Of a DNA stretch of 64,000 nt, positions 17,070 through 30,100 are shown piece after piece; the first letter of the stretch is position 1; the number at the start of each line of letters is the position of its first letter. Both the position numbers and the translations under genes were made by a program. The notes beneath the pieces are model-generated. The model did not search any database. It saw only the letters and a list, made by a program, of their open reading frames with translations, and had not been told where the DNA came from. This stretch comes from Tubiluchus corallicola. Taxonomy: Eukaryota > Priapulida > Priapulimorpha > Priapulimorphida > Tubiluchidae. Location of the stretch: contig JAQGDQ010000075.1 in assembly GCA_030141605.1 (NCBI GenBank), forward strand, positions 368,501 to 432,500, given 5' to 3'.

Positions 17070-18425
17070 TCTTGACAATTGTCTTTATTCTAACATAGTA
17101 CCCATAGCTAAGGATAAACGAGGTAATTTATCAGCCTTATCTAACTACAGAGGCATTGACTTGCATTGTTGCATTGACTTCTTCTCTTAGTAAGCTTCTA
17201 GATTTGTAAATTTTGAGTATTTTTAAATACAGTCACTTACTATGTACATTAGACCAACAATTCGATTTCGTACCTAAGTTATCCACATCCATGCATTCAA
17301 TGGCTTTTAAAGAAACTATCAATCATTACTTATGCAATGGTTGTCCTGTGTATTGTGCCATGCTTGATGCATCGAAAGCATTTGATAAGGTTCATCACTG
17401 TTTAGTTTATTAATTGATAGAAACATCGCCTATTCTATTACAAGAGTTTTGTTAAATTTATATATGCAGCAGTATGCTTGCATTAAATAAAATAATTTCA
17501 TATCTAAAGAAATGCATCTTTTTAATGGTGTAAGACAAGGGGCAATATTATCTCCTATTTTTTTGGTGTCTATATTGATGGTTTTTTTAGTTAAATTATG
17601 TGATTCTGATATTGGATGTAAGGTTAGCAACATTTATACCGGGGCCCTCTGCTACGCCGATGATGTTCCATTGCTCTCACCTAATGCTAAATCTTTGCAA
17701 TATATGGTAACTAAATGTGAAAATTATGGTAATCATTTCAATATAAATTCCCCTAATATGCAAAATAATAAGGTAAAAAGTTAATGTATTATTTATTATT
17801 TTTAGAAATGGTAAATGTAAAGTAAAACAACACAGTCCTCTAATTTTACTTGAAAACAGGCCATTGCCTTTTTCCAATCAGGTCACTCACTTGGGTCACA
17901 TTTTGACTTTTGATTTACAAGATGATGAAGACATTTGTGATAAATGCAGTCATTTTATATACCGAGCTAATTATATTATTGCTAATTTTTCCTATTTTCC
18001 TATCACTTACACAGATTTAAATCACATGTCTTCCATAGCTACTGTCACAGAAACTCCATAGTAAAATTTCTAAACTAAGTACAGCTTGGAATCTTGGAAT
18101 ATTGCAGTAAGAAAACTATGGAATTTGCCATTTGTATTACACTGTCTTCCTCTTATATGTGATACTGATACTTACAAAAACAATTTATTAAATTTTACCA
18201 TAGTTGCTTATATGTGAAAATCATATAGCCAATTTCTTTGCACATCTCAATTTCATGCTTCTTCTCTAATAGGTTATAATTTGTTATCTATTTGTAACAA
18301 GTACAAAACTTTTTACACAAATGAAAATTTTCTTTCTAAAGTTCTTTCGTGTACATCAGATGTAAAGAAGTAATGCTAGCAAAGAACAAAGACAGACTGT
18401 AAGTTTCATTAAAGAGATAAATGAG
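17070..18425 (+). mobile_element. Dead non-LTR retrotransposon, reverse-transcriptase region
   Basis: Translated pieces in shifting frames give the ordered landmarks of a LINE reverse transcriptase. These are IVPIAKDKRG...NYRGI near 17095-17155, a finger/palm block with MLDASKAFDKVHH near 17365-17400, NGVRQGAILSP near 17525, the catalytic-site motif ALCYADDVPLLSP near 17645-17685, and C-terminal stretches (THLGHILTF, RKLWNLPFVLHCLPL) up to about 18170, with weaker similarity to about 18420. Several stops and frame changes separate them, so the copy is inactive. Layout suggests a jockey/CR1-like clade, but I cannot name the family. No endonuclease domain, poly(A) tail or target-site duplication was found. 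Confidence 0.8.
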
Positions 18426-18837
18426 CTCTAGAACATAATTGTTTTGATTCTTTTGACAGTAATGAATTGTATGCCATACTAACATATCTTACTCTCACTT
18501 AACTGTATAAATTCACATTGCTTACTAAACTTGTTAATTAATGTTATTTTAATTGTTGACCTGTTTGTTTATTGATGTGATTGTACCACAAGTACGAATA
18601 AAAACGATATAAATATATGATGACATGTATATGGCATTTGACTAAAGGGAGTGACCATTTGAAGTTATATAGATTACCAGGAATGTTTAGTAGTAATTGA
18701 TGAAATAATTTCCAATATAACTTACGAAAAGCTCTATTATGGGTAATTTTAATGTCTTTGTTAAAAAATATGTATAAAGGCAATCTGAATTCGTTAAGTA
18801 GTTTTGAGCAATTCTTCAAACATTTATAACTATTGGG

Positions 18838-19140
18838 GTGCTACATCATTGGTTATTAATAGTAAAATATTTGAACTAGTTTTGTACATTACAATTAAAA
18901 AGTTGCTACACAGTGATTTGATTATCTCCAATTTGGGTACAGGCAAAATAGTAGAACTTTGTGAACAGTGTATTTTATAATGTGCTTCACAACAGTGGAA
19001 CTTTATTCAAGTAATAACAATAACGTATATGCTTGCTAACGTGGATGCCAGTAAAGTGAATAAAGCCTTTGATAAAATATCTCATTATGTCTTATTTATA
19101 AAAGTTTTAGAAAGAGGCATAAATATGGAAGTAATTGAAA
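18838..19140 (+). mobile_element. Second reverse-transcriptase fragment
   Basis: A degraded stretch repeats part of the order seen in the neighbouring copy: KIFELVLYITIKKLL near 18870-18910, then DASKVNKAFDKISHYVLF and LERGI near 19041-19120. The second landmark corresponds to DASKAFDK in the 17.1-kb copy, so this is a separate, shorter fragment rather than its continuation. It carries an extra VN insertion and upstream stops. Confidence 0.6.
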
Positions 19141-20918
19141 CTACACGTACAATTGGTACTCTGCCTGTACAAAGGCCCAAGGGTAGAACTAAATGGGAAA
19201 TTATTATCATGGTCCAATTCCATAAAATATCTTGGTATATACTGATAATGACTGATTATTCTGCCCAAATGTGAAACTTTCTGCAGTATTCACAGCATTT
19301 ATTTTTTTTAAGTTTCTCACCTAATCCATAGCTACTGGCTAAGTTGTGTAAAATATACTGTTTACTTGTAATCTTATTGCTTTATAGTATTGAAGTATGA
19401 TAAGGAGTAATGAAGGAATCTGTATATCTGTAGTATGGTATAATGCTCTGAAGAAGATTCAAAACATGTATTCTCGTATTAATCAATGTCAGCAATTTGG
19501 CTTTCACACTTAAAGTCTAATTATAATTATTAATAAAGATTCATATTTCAGATTAAGCAAGGTGTAAAAATTAGTAGCATATTGATACAAATTATACTAA
19601 ACCCTATCACGCAGGACACACACAAAATAACCATTGTGATTATTATAGGCCTTCAGTCTTTGCAGTGTGCGTATTAGCTATTAAGTATTATTATTATTAT
19701 ATATTATTAAGTATCATTTCTAGCCAAGGCTGACATACCGTTACTTTAGATAGTAATGGGTTACACACTGCTTCAATGCTGGTTTGCACTTACGGTGAAA
19801 CAGAAGTCATCATAGTACAGAAATAGAGATAAATTATCTAAAATAAAAACAATTATAAATGGAGTTTTTAAAAGAATTTCAGACGATGGAGGAAAATCAA
19901 CAAACTTTCATGACGAATTCACGAATCGCGAATGGCGCAGAGCCGCAGACACGTAAAAGCCAGGAAACAAATTAACATGAAAATCTTCAAGTAATTTCAG
20001 TCATCCTTGTCGCCCTCTCCTTTCGCCTGTCCGGTTAAAGGTATTACACTGTTATGGCGCCACTGCTTGTTATACTGTCATGATTAGGGGTTAAGCGAGT
20101 ACAATGTACACTCATAGAAACCCCACATTTTTCCACAAAATAATTGTTCATTAAGGATTTAAACTTTACTTTAAAGTAGTAGCCAAATGTCAAGTGTCCA
20201 AATGGCCATGCCCAAATGTCACGCATCACGCATGCCACGCTCTCTTTGCAATATTCAAAGAATTTTTGCACTGCTGTCTCGTGAAATGCCACAGTGGCAT
20301 TATGATTTTTAAATTTTAAAGATAGTTTACCGTTGGTTTGGCTCTTTAATTATTAGTAATTAAATCTTGTGAATAGTAATTATGTTTCTTTTTGGGAAAG
20401 CTACAAGTTTATTGCACCATACATGACAACGCTTAGTGCAACAGTGCTTTGCGATCAGTCACTTGCAAGGGTAACATGTCTTTTACATGAAATTACAAAG
20501 ATTCATTTTGATTTTTTTTATAATAATTTGTTAGAAAGTGGCTATGTACAGCATCAGCGATGTTGTAGCAGTAACAGGCTTTTATCTGTACATTAGCCGA
20601 TACTTCTCTTTTTGTAGTATTTCGCCCATAGTGGCAGCCAGGCAAGAAGGATATCTGTCAATTTCAAATATTTTGCAGGTGACTGCTTGCTGTTTCCTAT
20701 TCTCACTTTTGCATTTTGTTGTGGTATCTGTGCAAAGCTTGAGTTTTATTAGACAAATGAAACCAGTCTTTTGAACATTAATTAATAAAGCTGAACTGAT
20801 TAATTATTACATATTTTTACGTTCAATTTTAAAATGAAACAATATTTTAAAATGTCTTATATGGTCGACACATCTAATTAGATGATTACTAGTAGACAGG
20901 TACATTTAGTCTAATCAA
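19141..20918. other. Spacer upstream of VPS53
   Basis: AT-rich DNA with short open frames that show no family resemblance. I see no TATA-like or other core promoter element I would defend. Confidence 0.45.
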
Positions 20919-20940
20919 TTTATTATTATTATTATTATTC

Positions 20941-20990
<50 letters not shown>
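20919..20990. repeat. (TTA)n microsatellite near the VPS53 start
   Basis: About 23 TTA/ATT triplets with one interruption (TTCATT at about 20938-20943), ending about 190 nt upstream of the VPS53 start codon. It probably lies in the promoter or 5' UTR region. Confidence 0.95.
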
Positions 20991-20991
<1 letters not shown>

Positions 20992-21163
20992 AAGTACGCA
21001 TTCAAAACCAATTACTTGTTTGACTAATGAGAATGAATGCATGTAATAAACCATGTATTATAAAAATTCGCTTCACTTCGGAGATTGAGAGTAACTGAAA
21101 GAGTCGGAGACAAACAGCCGCCGGAGTAGCAAAACTAATCTAGCTGCGCCTGGATTTCTCAAA

Positions 21164-21178
21164 ATGAGTCAAAATTGA
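21164..21178 (+). promoter_or_regulatory. Minimal upstream ORF of VPS53
   Basis: ATG AGT CAA AAT TGA (Met-Ser-Gln-Asn-stop) ends three bases before the main VPS53 ATG at 21182 and is in frame with it. If the mRNA starts upstream of 21164, ribosomes would meet this ATG first and must leak past it or reinitiate. Transcript start is unknown, so a role is only inferred. Confidence 0.4.
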
Positions 21179-21181
21179 AAT

Positions 21182-24100
21182 ATGGCAGCCGTTCCTGACG
21201 ATGATGAGATTTTGGAGAGCCCTCAGCTTACATTGACATTTCCACCTGAGGTGCAAAATGCTATCAACCAGGTAAAAATTTGTTAGCCGTTTTGATTGCA
21301 CCAACCAATAAGACAATGCCATAAAAATAGGAAGAATGAAATAATTAGCATTTGATGATTGCTGTACAATAAACGAAATAGTCGATGCCAGGGACTTGTC
21401 AGCAAGTAATCGATCGAAGTAATTACTGGTAATCAATTACACCTAATATTACTTAGGAGACGATTCAATGAACTAATCACACGATGAGCAAAGAAATATT
21501 TCCGTAATTAGTTTTATGAGTAGGAGTAGAACAAAAAAATGAACCCGAAACTGGCGAAAATGTCTAGAAAAGAAATCATTTGACAGCAGTATAGTTTCAA
21601 CACAAAATATTGTATGCATTTGCCAAACGAAATAGTACGTGGTTTTTGTTTAGAGAAGACTCAGACAATAAATCGTTATTGTGTACTAAGCAAAGGTAAT
21701 GACTAATGCTTCTGAATTGCTTTGAGGTGTTAAATATATGTAATAAAACTAATATAACTGTAGTGACTTTACAACTGCAGCATGTTCCAAAAAACGACGA
21801 ACCAAACTTTTATATAAAGGGTAATATGACAGATTAAAGTTTGCTTTAACCAGTACATCTTTTGGCTTTCTTTCGTAATTCTGCTACATGATCATTGAAC
21901 GTCAAATCATTAGACACAATCACTCCTGTGTCTTTAAAGTTGTAGACATCACAGACTCTTTTATCATTAGTTGCATAATTATAATTAACTTGACTTCTCA
22001 AACATAACAGTGCACAGCTAACTGGCTTCAGCTTCACAAATACACGTTTTCGGTAAGCTTATAGAAAAGATAATTCAATGTACAGCAAATATTATACTTA
22101 TTATATGATCCGGGTTGTGTTGAGAAGAATACAATGGTAGCTGTTATAGCTGATGAGAAAGGATTTTGCACCCTCAAAAATCATTTATGACTTTATCCTC
22201 TCCTAATTTTTGATTGTAATGTAAAACAGAATTAATCTCAATTATGAGATGACTGCTATCATATCAAAAGGTCTATGTCGCAGCACCTCTTAGTAACTTT
22301 CAGTGGTTTAGATAGCTTAGAAAACTGGTACAAGAGGATTCTGAAGAGTTGCTTCTATGTTATAATTTCTGTGTCTTACATGGCTAATTTAGGAAAGTCC
22401 TCGATCTCATCATTGCAGAAAATTTTTTTCAGGTACTGCCAAGTAATGATCCTTTGGATAGACCGGATTTTAATGCAGTAGAGTACATAAATTCACTTTT
22501 TCCCACTGAACAATCCCTTGCAAACATTGATGATGTTGTCAACAAGATGCAGTCTAAAATCAGGTATTTGAATGCTTAATAAAAATCATAAATAATTTTG
22601 ATAACTTCTTTGCTGTGCAGAATTCTTCATAGCATTTTCAGAATACACATTATGCAAAATATTGCTTACCGTCACTAAATATTATCTTGTATGAATTTTA
22701 GTCACATGTGGGTAAACACTATTATCACTGTATCATTAAATACTAGAAACATCTATAGAATACGTATTTTTACATATCAAAGTAAAGTTTCATATTTTCT
22801 ATCAGCTAATTATGTCAATAAACAAAATCAATTTTCTGGAATAATAGCTTATAAACAGGTAACATTATTAAATACAGATGTCATTCAGGCCAGATAGATT
22901 ACCTTGATGCTTATGATTGTAACAAAGCACTTTTTAAGCAAGCGTAAAACACATCATTATGCTAGTATCATTATAAAGCATTATCATTTAATTTAAACTG
23001 TAGCAGTAAGTTAATTAATTGATTGCAAAGTAATTAAAGGTGTAAAGTAAAAATACCTTTAGTTTAGTTATAATTATTGTAGTACTGCTTCTAGGTGCTT
23101 TTAGTTTTATTTCTAAACCATATAGCAGGTAAATTAATGAGGACAGTTACTTTTTAATTTTTCATCAATGCATACATGTTCATTGGACTGGTTTTGTCCT
23201 CTATTGTCCTCTGTTGAAATAATTGTAACCTACACTAAGTGTTTTATACTTGCCAACATGATTGCAGGTAAGTTATTTATTAGTAATAGATTTTTCAGAT
23301 GAGCAATTGGCACAAGTGTAAAAACTAACATTTTACGCCATAATAATAGTAATGCTTCTTTGATTATACAGTTATTATTATTGTTATACAGATTGTTATT
23401 ACAGTTATACTTTTTTGCAAACTTGTAGTTATTTCCATGCCTCAAAATTTATTTCAGGTAAATTTAATCAACACACAATTAACATAGAGGTGTGTTATTC
23501 ATAATTAATAAACATCATTATTTCACGAACAATTGTCAAAAATATTATAAACAGAATTAGAATGGTAGATTATAAGGTCTAGTGCCCCATAATTTTATAT
23601 ACCATAACTGATTCTTCAGGTTGCTCGACGACGAAATTCGAACAGTTGTTCGAGGGCAGACAAATGTCAGCGAGGATGGTCACAGAGCCTTGGAAGAAGC
23701 CCAGCTAGCTATTCAACAACTTTTCAGTAAAATTAAAGACATTAAAGACAAAGCTGACAAATCTGAACAAATGGTAATTATTTTATATATAGCTTATAAT
23801 TGTCTGACTATGATTTTTTGTTTTGCAATAATAATGAGAATAATAGTAATAATTTTTCTTGAATATATTTAGCCTATCCTTACAAGTATCCAAGTTTACA
23901 TTAAGCATGTCACGTCTTATTGACTGTAGACTCATGGTCATGCACTTTATCGGCGTGTTTTTAGCACATCTCTTAATAGTAGGGATGTACTGGTGTCACT
24001 GTCACCAAACCCGGAGCAGATCTGATTTTCCTTGCCTTGATCTACTAGTTAGGGAGATCCTGTAGTTTATTGCAGACACTCTAAGCACTGATGTGCTTCG

Positions 24101-27100
24101 AGCTCTTACAACAGTATCATTCTTATAATTTAATATCTGTGTAAAGAAGCTAACACATTAGTCTTCAGAAACGAATGTAAGTGATTATTATTGTATAAGG
24201 ATTACATGTATTTGTAAAATAACCTTTGAAGATCTCAGAGAGGAGAGTAGTCCTTGGTTCCTTATTAAAATGTAAGAGGTCACAATTTTTTAGTTAAAAA
24301 TGGCCAAATAAAGTGGTCTTGAAACTAAAAAGATGTGATTTTAAAACTTCCGGAAAGCTGTTCAGTACACCTATTTTTAAAATGTGTAGGCTAACCAAAT
24401 ACCCAAAACTGCAAAGTTAAAGTTGCAGAAAACAATATTTTCCCACCAGCAACTAGCCACTGGCTATTCTATCCATTTCAACTTAGAAAACCAATTTGGA
24501 TTTCTTGTCCATTCAGAAATCCAATGAATACTGGTCTTTAACTACCGGACCCGTATTGGATCTGGACAGGGATTTTTACTGGATTTTGGACTTGAAGTAC
24601 AGATCCGTTGCATCCCTATAGACTAACCATACTTAGAGGTATCTTCGGCATGTTTGGTTACATTAATGTAATGTTTGGAGATATTAAGCGAAATGCCGAA
24701 AATGGTATGGTAGACAAAAGTGCCAAATGGTTGCTAATGTACTAACTAGTCATTTACTAACCTGACATGGCGTTGCTTGATCTCTTGTCCAAGTTCACTC
24801 TGTGAGTACTTGACGAGGTCGGTTTTTTGCAGGTGAAAGAAATAACGAGAGATATCAAACAACTTGATCATGCAAAACGTCATCTTACTAGTTCAATTAC
24901 AACACTCAACCATCTACATATGCTTGTTGGTGGTGTCAGTACACTTGAGTAAGTTTCTACATTTCTTTTTAATAAAGATTTTTTGCACTTATCTCAGCAC
25001 TAACTGAGTTCCTACCGTGCTGTGGATGTTATTTTGGATGCCATTTTGGCCATCTTGTTAGATGTCGTTGTATGGAGTGTTGAAGCTGATATTTGTACTT
25101 GGGACCCCCTAAAACCTTTAGAAAGGTCTTTTGGACAAGTAGATCCGAAATAATGCTATTTTAAGTGCCATTTTGGTCACCATTTTATGAAGTGAACACT
25201 AAATAGCCACAATCAGCACGACAAGTGGAATACCCAGAGTGAGCATTGAATCCGCAAACTGCACCTTGCAGACAAAGTCAAAATTGAAAACCTTCAGGCG
25301 AGAATTATTAATGTTCTTTATTAGTTCCAGAACAGTATCTCGCATGTCCTAAGAACAGTTATTAACAGAAGTTTAGTATTTTGAAAAAAGTTATGCCCAA
25401 ATTACACAACTCTTTTAGGTGATTTATATTTTTCACTAATTTATTAAAAGATTTGGCAGCACGAGATAGCTAGTTGGGAGCCTCGGGGCTCAAAAAATCT
25501 GTTTGGTTCAGGCTGTCCCTGAGCAACTATTAGTGCATGACCGGCTCCCAGCATAAAAATTTGTAGCCCAACATAGCAAACCTATACCAACTGAATGTAA
25601 TGTGATGTAATGAAAAATGTAGTGTAATGCCATTGTGATTGCACTTTAAGGAGAAATGTATGCACACTGTATGATCTTAATTAAAATCCCATTATTGATC
25701 AAGAAGGCACTCGTATTGGTTCAGAAAAACAGTATATCGCATATCGATTTATATCTTGCAGTCTTGAATACAAGTAGCTCAAAAGACTACTAACAAAGTT
25801 TTTTTAGTTGCCAAATGCCCAAAAATGGTTATCCTGGATGCCTGTGCAACTGATTTTTCAAGTCTTGAGAACGAACTTTGAAAACTGTTGATTATGTGTA
25901 ACATGTTTTTGTATTGATTATTTGGTAAAAAATATTTAATTATTTGGATTTTTCTTAGAGTACCAGGTGTGATATCTTATGACATAATATAACAGATGTT
26001 TGAACAACTTGTATTAACCACTTCACTGCCTGTATGACGAGAATCTCTCCAGTCACGAAAATTCTTTTCCGACTGGCCTGTATGACGAGACTGTACCGTC
26101 ATGTTTAGTATGCAAATTAACTGACGCCTACGCCAGTAGCAATAATACTTACACACGCCATGGCAATTGAGGAACCTAGCTTTGAAAACAAAAGGTGGTG
26201 GTGTCCTGTATTGTCTAAAAAGATGATATACAAGCTACAAAACATTCATGGTCAAAAAATGTACAAAATCCACGAAAAAGATTGCTGTTATTACTGAACT
26301 GTCGTCTGATACATTGCCACTGCTGCGTAGCTTTTCCTGTATCTTTGTCAATTTTTTTGTCATCAAATGGCCCAGAAAAGATATAGTTTGGAACAAATAA
26401 GGGACTACCTGGCAAAATTTGGATTTGAGTCATCAAATGATGGTAGGTGAAGCGAATTCATACATGTAATTAGACACGACTATTTCAACATCATATGGTT
26501 GATAAATTATGTACATAATTACAGCTAATAATAACAAGCTAATAATTACAGCATTAGGCCTTTATTTCTTCTACACATTAGAATGGCTATTGGGTCAAAC
26601 AACACAATTTGACAGCACTGCTCTACATGTTTTACAAACATTTTGTATAAAATACAACATTCAAATTGTACTGACAAGTGAAGGATGGCCAAAAACTTCC
26701 AAAAACTGTATACATGTGTGACTGCTTGCGTGATACGTGTGTGCTTCCATATGTGCGTATGCTTGTGTGACGTGTACATGTGCATGTAAACACATGGATA
26801 TAAATTAGGTAATATTTACTCATGTATGTATGCTTGAACGTGCAATGCTTTTTTAGAATTACAAAGTACCTATTCAAGTGTAGAGATGATGATGGTGGTG
26901 ATTCTGATGACGATGGTGGTGATACTGATGATGATGTTGACGACAATGGCATCAACACTTATACTTTTAGAAAAAACTACAGTTACAGTATTTTTGTGAA
27001 TTTAAATCACAATAAAAATTTATTTAATAACAACACAACAATATTTTGCATATCAGAAACTTTGGTTTTATTTTCTTCTACTTTTCTTTCTTTTCTGCTT

Positions 27101-30100
27101 TCCCTTCCTCTTTTTTTTCAACATTCTTCATCATTCTCACAAGTTTGCTAATACATCTACGAGAAACGGTAGCAACAATGACACTAGTATAAACAGACAC
27201 AGGTGGCAGTGGAATGGTAGCGGCAGCGGTGGCAGTGGCATTGGTGGTGGTGGTTGGGGGGATTGTCACAACAGCTATGATGGCAGCAGCGGCAATAGTA
27301 ACAATAGAAGTGGTGTAGTAACATCCATACTATAATAACATTGCAGTGCCTATAGCAGTAGCAACTTTTTATTTTACCAAAACATTCTTGCGCGCCAGCT
27401 GGAATGCAAATTGCACGGCAGTGAAGTGGTTAAACAATGTAGTGCACAGAACTGTCATTAACTATTTGTTTTACCAGGCAGTTAACGAGGAAGCGACAGT
27501 ACGGCGAAATTGCGATGCTGTTACAAGGTGTAGTGAATGTCTTACAACATTTCAGCAAGTACATGACTATTCCACAGATCCGGCAGCTAGCTGATAAGTA
27601 AGTTGTAGAGCTGTACAGAAACCGTAGCATTGAACCAAAACCCAATATTTTTCACTTGGTCTAATTTGATGTCGAATCAAAGCCCATTCGCTTACCCAAA
27701 TCCAAACTGAAATTTCTCTAGTCTGTGATGACAAGGACCATATTCAGTTATATTAGCACTGGTACTTCATTTAAAAGCCCGAACAAGTGTCCAAGGAAAC
27801 AGATTTAAAAAAAATATGCCTTTAAACAGCCGTTGGAGTAAAGATCTATGTATTAAAAAATGCTACTGCATTTCGAAATTTTACTATTACCCATTCAGCA
27901 GTCAGATTAACCGCCAGCATACGTACTTATTAAATACCGTAATGTGACTACCTGCTAAATGTAAAAAGATTGTTCTAGGATAATATATTGTTCAGTTTTC
28001 TGTATTGGATTGACAGTGTTTCTGCATATTATGTAAAGTCCACTGTACTTCCATCATTTGGTCTCTTATCATTTGGTTATACTACTTATAAACTAGTAAG
28101 AATGTTCATTGCTGTAACGTGTTATGATTATATCTCTTTACTAACTGTAAGTCTAGCATAAGCATACAGTAAAATTTACTTTATAAATTTTTAAGTGCTT
28201 CTGGTTGCCATTCAGTTGTTTTATTGTTTTTTGACAGAGTTCATCAAATAAAGTTGGATCTTGGGAATCAAATTGTTGGTGATTTTGAAGAGGCTCTTTC
28301 AGGACCTGCAGCTAAAGTGAGTGACATCAAGTACAAGTTTTGTTAATCATTTATTTAGTGCTTCTGTCTAAGTTTGCTAGTCAACTAATTTTTGTTAGTT
28401 ATTACTGTCATTTAAAGCACATGATTTGTTAGAAGAATTACCTTTCTTTTGCTGCTTGCCGTGTAATCAAGATTTTTGTGACAGCTAATAAGCATTTGTT
28501 TCTTTTTGCAGCACTTCACGCCAAACAAGCAATTAGCAGAGGCTTGCCTAGTCTTGAATGTCTTAGATCCTAAAATCAAGTAAGTAAAATAACATAGCAT
28601 TTCACACTTGTGATGTAACTGTTTCATATTCTGTTGTCGATCATGCAAATTACTACTTGAATCAGTTTGGTGATGGGGAAAAAATTCTTAAAATGAAAAT
28701 AACAGCCAGCACCCACTTAGGCAATGACTTGGGTGTTGTTCGAATGTAAACATCCCCTCCTGCAGAGGAGCAGATGTTTGAATAAAAGCCATGTCTTTGC
28801 TTGAATCAGTTTGTCTGTTTTGTTGTTTTTTCAGTCTGAGAAAACTTGCATGTTTCAGAAATCTGAAGTCAAGTGCTGTTAAAACATAAAGTAACTGCTA
28901 TACTTTGTTGTCATTCAAAATTCAAAAAACGTCTGAGAACTCTTCAATTCACTGCAACATCATTTTATAAATAAAACATTGTGTGCATTTGATAGGAAAG
29001 ATCTGTTAAAATGGTTTGTCAAGTTACAACTAAATGAATACTTGGTACTTTTTCAAGAAAATCAAGATGTAAGTATAATTGTTTTATCTCTGGTAGTTAC
29101 ATTCTGTTTTTTCAAGTTGCCATGTCTTCTGCAGTAGGCACCGTTTATTAGACTTGTGGTTAATAGACTCAGTCACTTAATCGACTCAGAAACACCTAGA
29201 ACGGGCCGCTTCTATTCAAATGTATATAGAAACTGTTGGTAATTGACTCAAATAACTCCGCATAATTGACGCAATATTTTTCCTTGACGTAGTTAAATTA
29301 AAACACTTGTATGTGTTCACAGAGAGTTTCTGCTGCCGTTATGTTATCTTTACATCGATTCTGTGATTGTAATATATGTAGAAACAGTCACATTAACTAC
29401 AGCTTTGTTTGTAAGCAGGTACTGTACATTTATCATGTGCTAATATGTTTGCATAGCAGTTTTTGCATTGAATCTGTCACCTGCTTATCTGCTGCAATGA
29501 ACGTCGTTGTTTCTGAAAGCTAAACATTTAATCGCTTGCCCAGAGGTTTACTTTTGAAGTTCCTGCCGCTTTTCACAAGGTCATCGCCAATTGCAGCTCA
29601 AGCACTAGGTGACTAGGTGTTTTGCATGAATATGTGCAGCATACAGCAGCAGATTTTCAATGTTCTTATCATTATGAGAATTTCGTAAGCCAACTTCTTC
29701 ATGAAGAAGTGAAGCAATCGACCTTGCGTGATTTCTTTTTAAATTTTACTGGAAATAATGCATTTGTTTTCGATTTTTTTGCTTGTTAAATAGTTGCACA
29801 TAGGTATTTTTGACATTAGTTCGCTTCTAAAATTCATTTAAAGCCTTTGCAATGCATACTAACACGATGAGCGATGACTCACATTGGTATAGTAGTAATG
29901 TACTAAACCCGTCAGCTAATTGACTCAGTCGGTTAATTGTGTCAAAACAACTGTCCCAAAGTGAGTCTATTAAACGCCGTCTATTGCATTAGATTATTAG
30001 CTATTGTTATTAATTATTTTTTTGTATTAAGTAACTCTAGCCATGTGATTGTTTAATTGTAGTACTCTTACGTGTTATTCAAGATAATTGCAGCGGTACA

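Noticed and set aside
25486-25552. GGGAGCC...GGCTCCC inverted repeat in VPS53 intron 4
   Set aside because: Only 7-8 bp arms over 65 bp, which can be chance; no flanking duplication.
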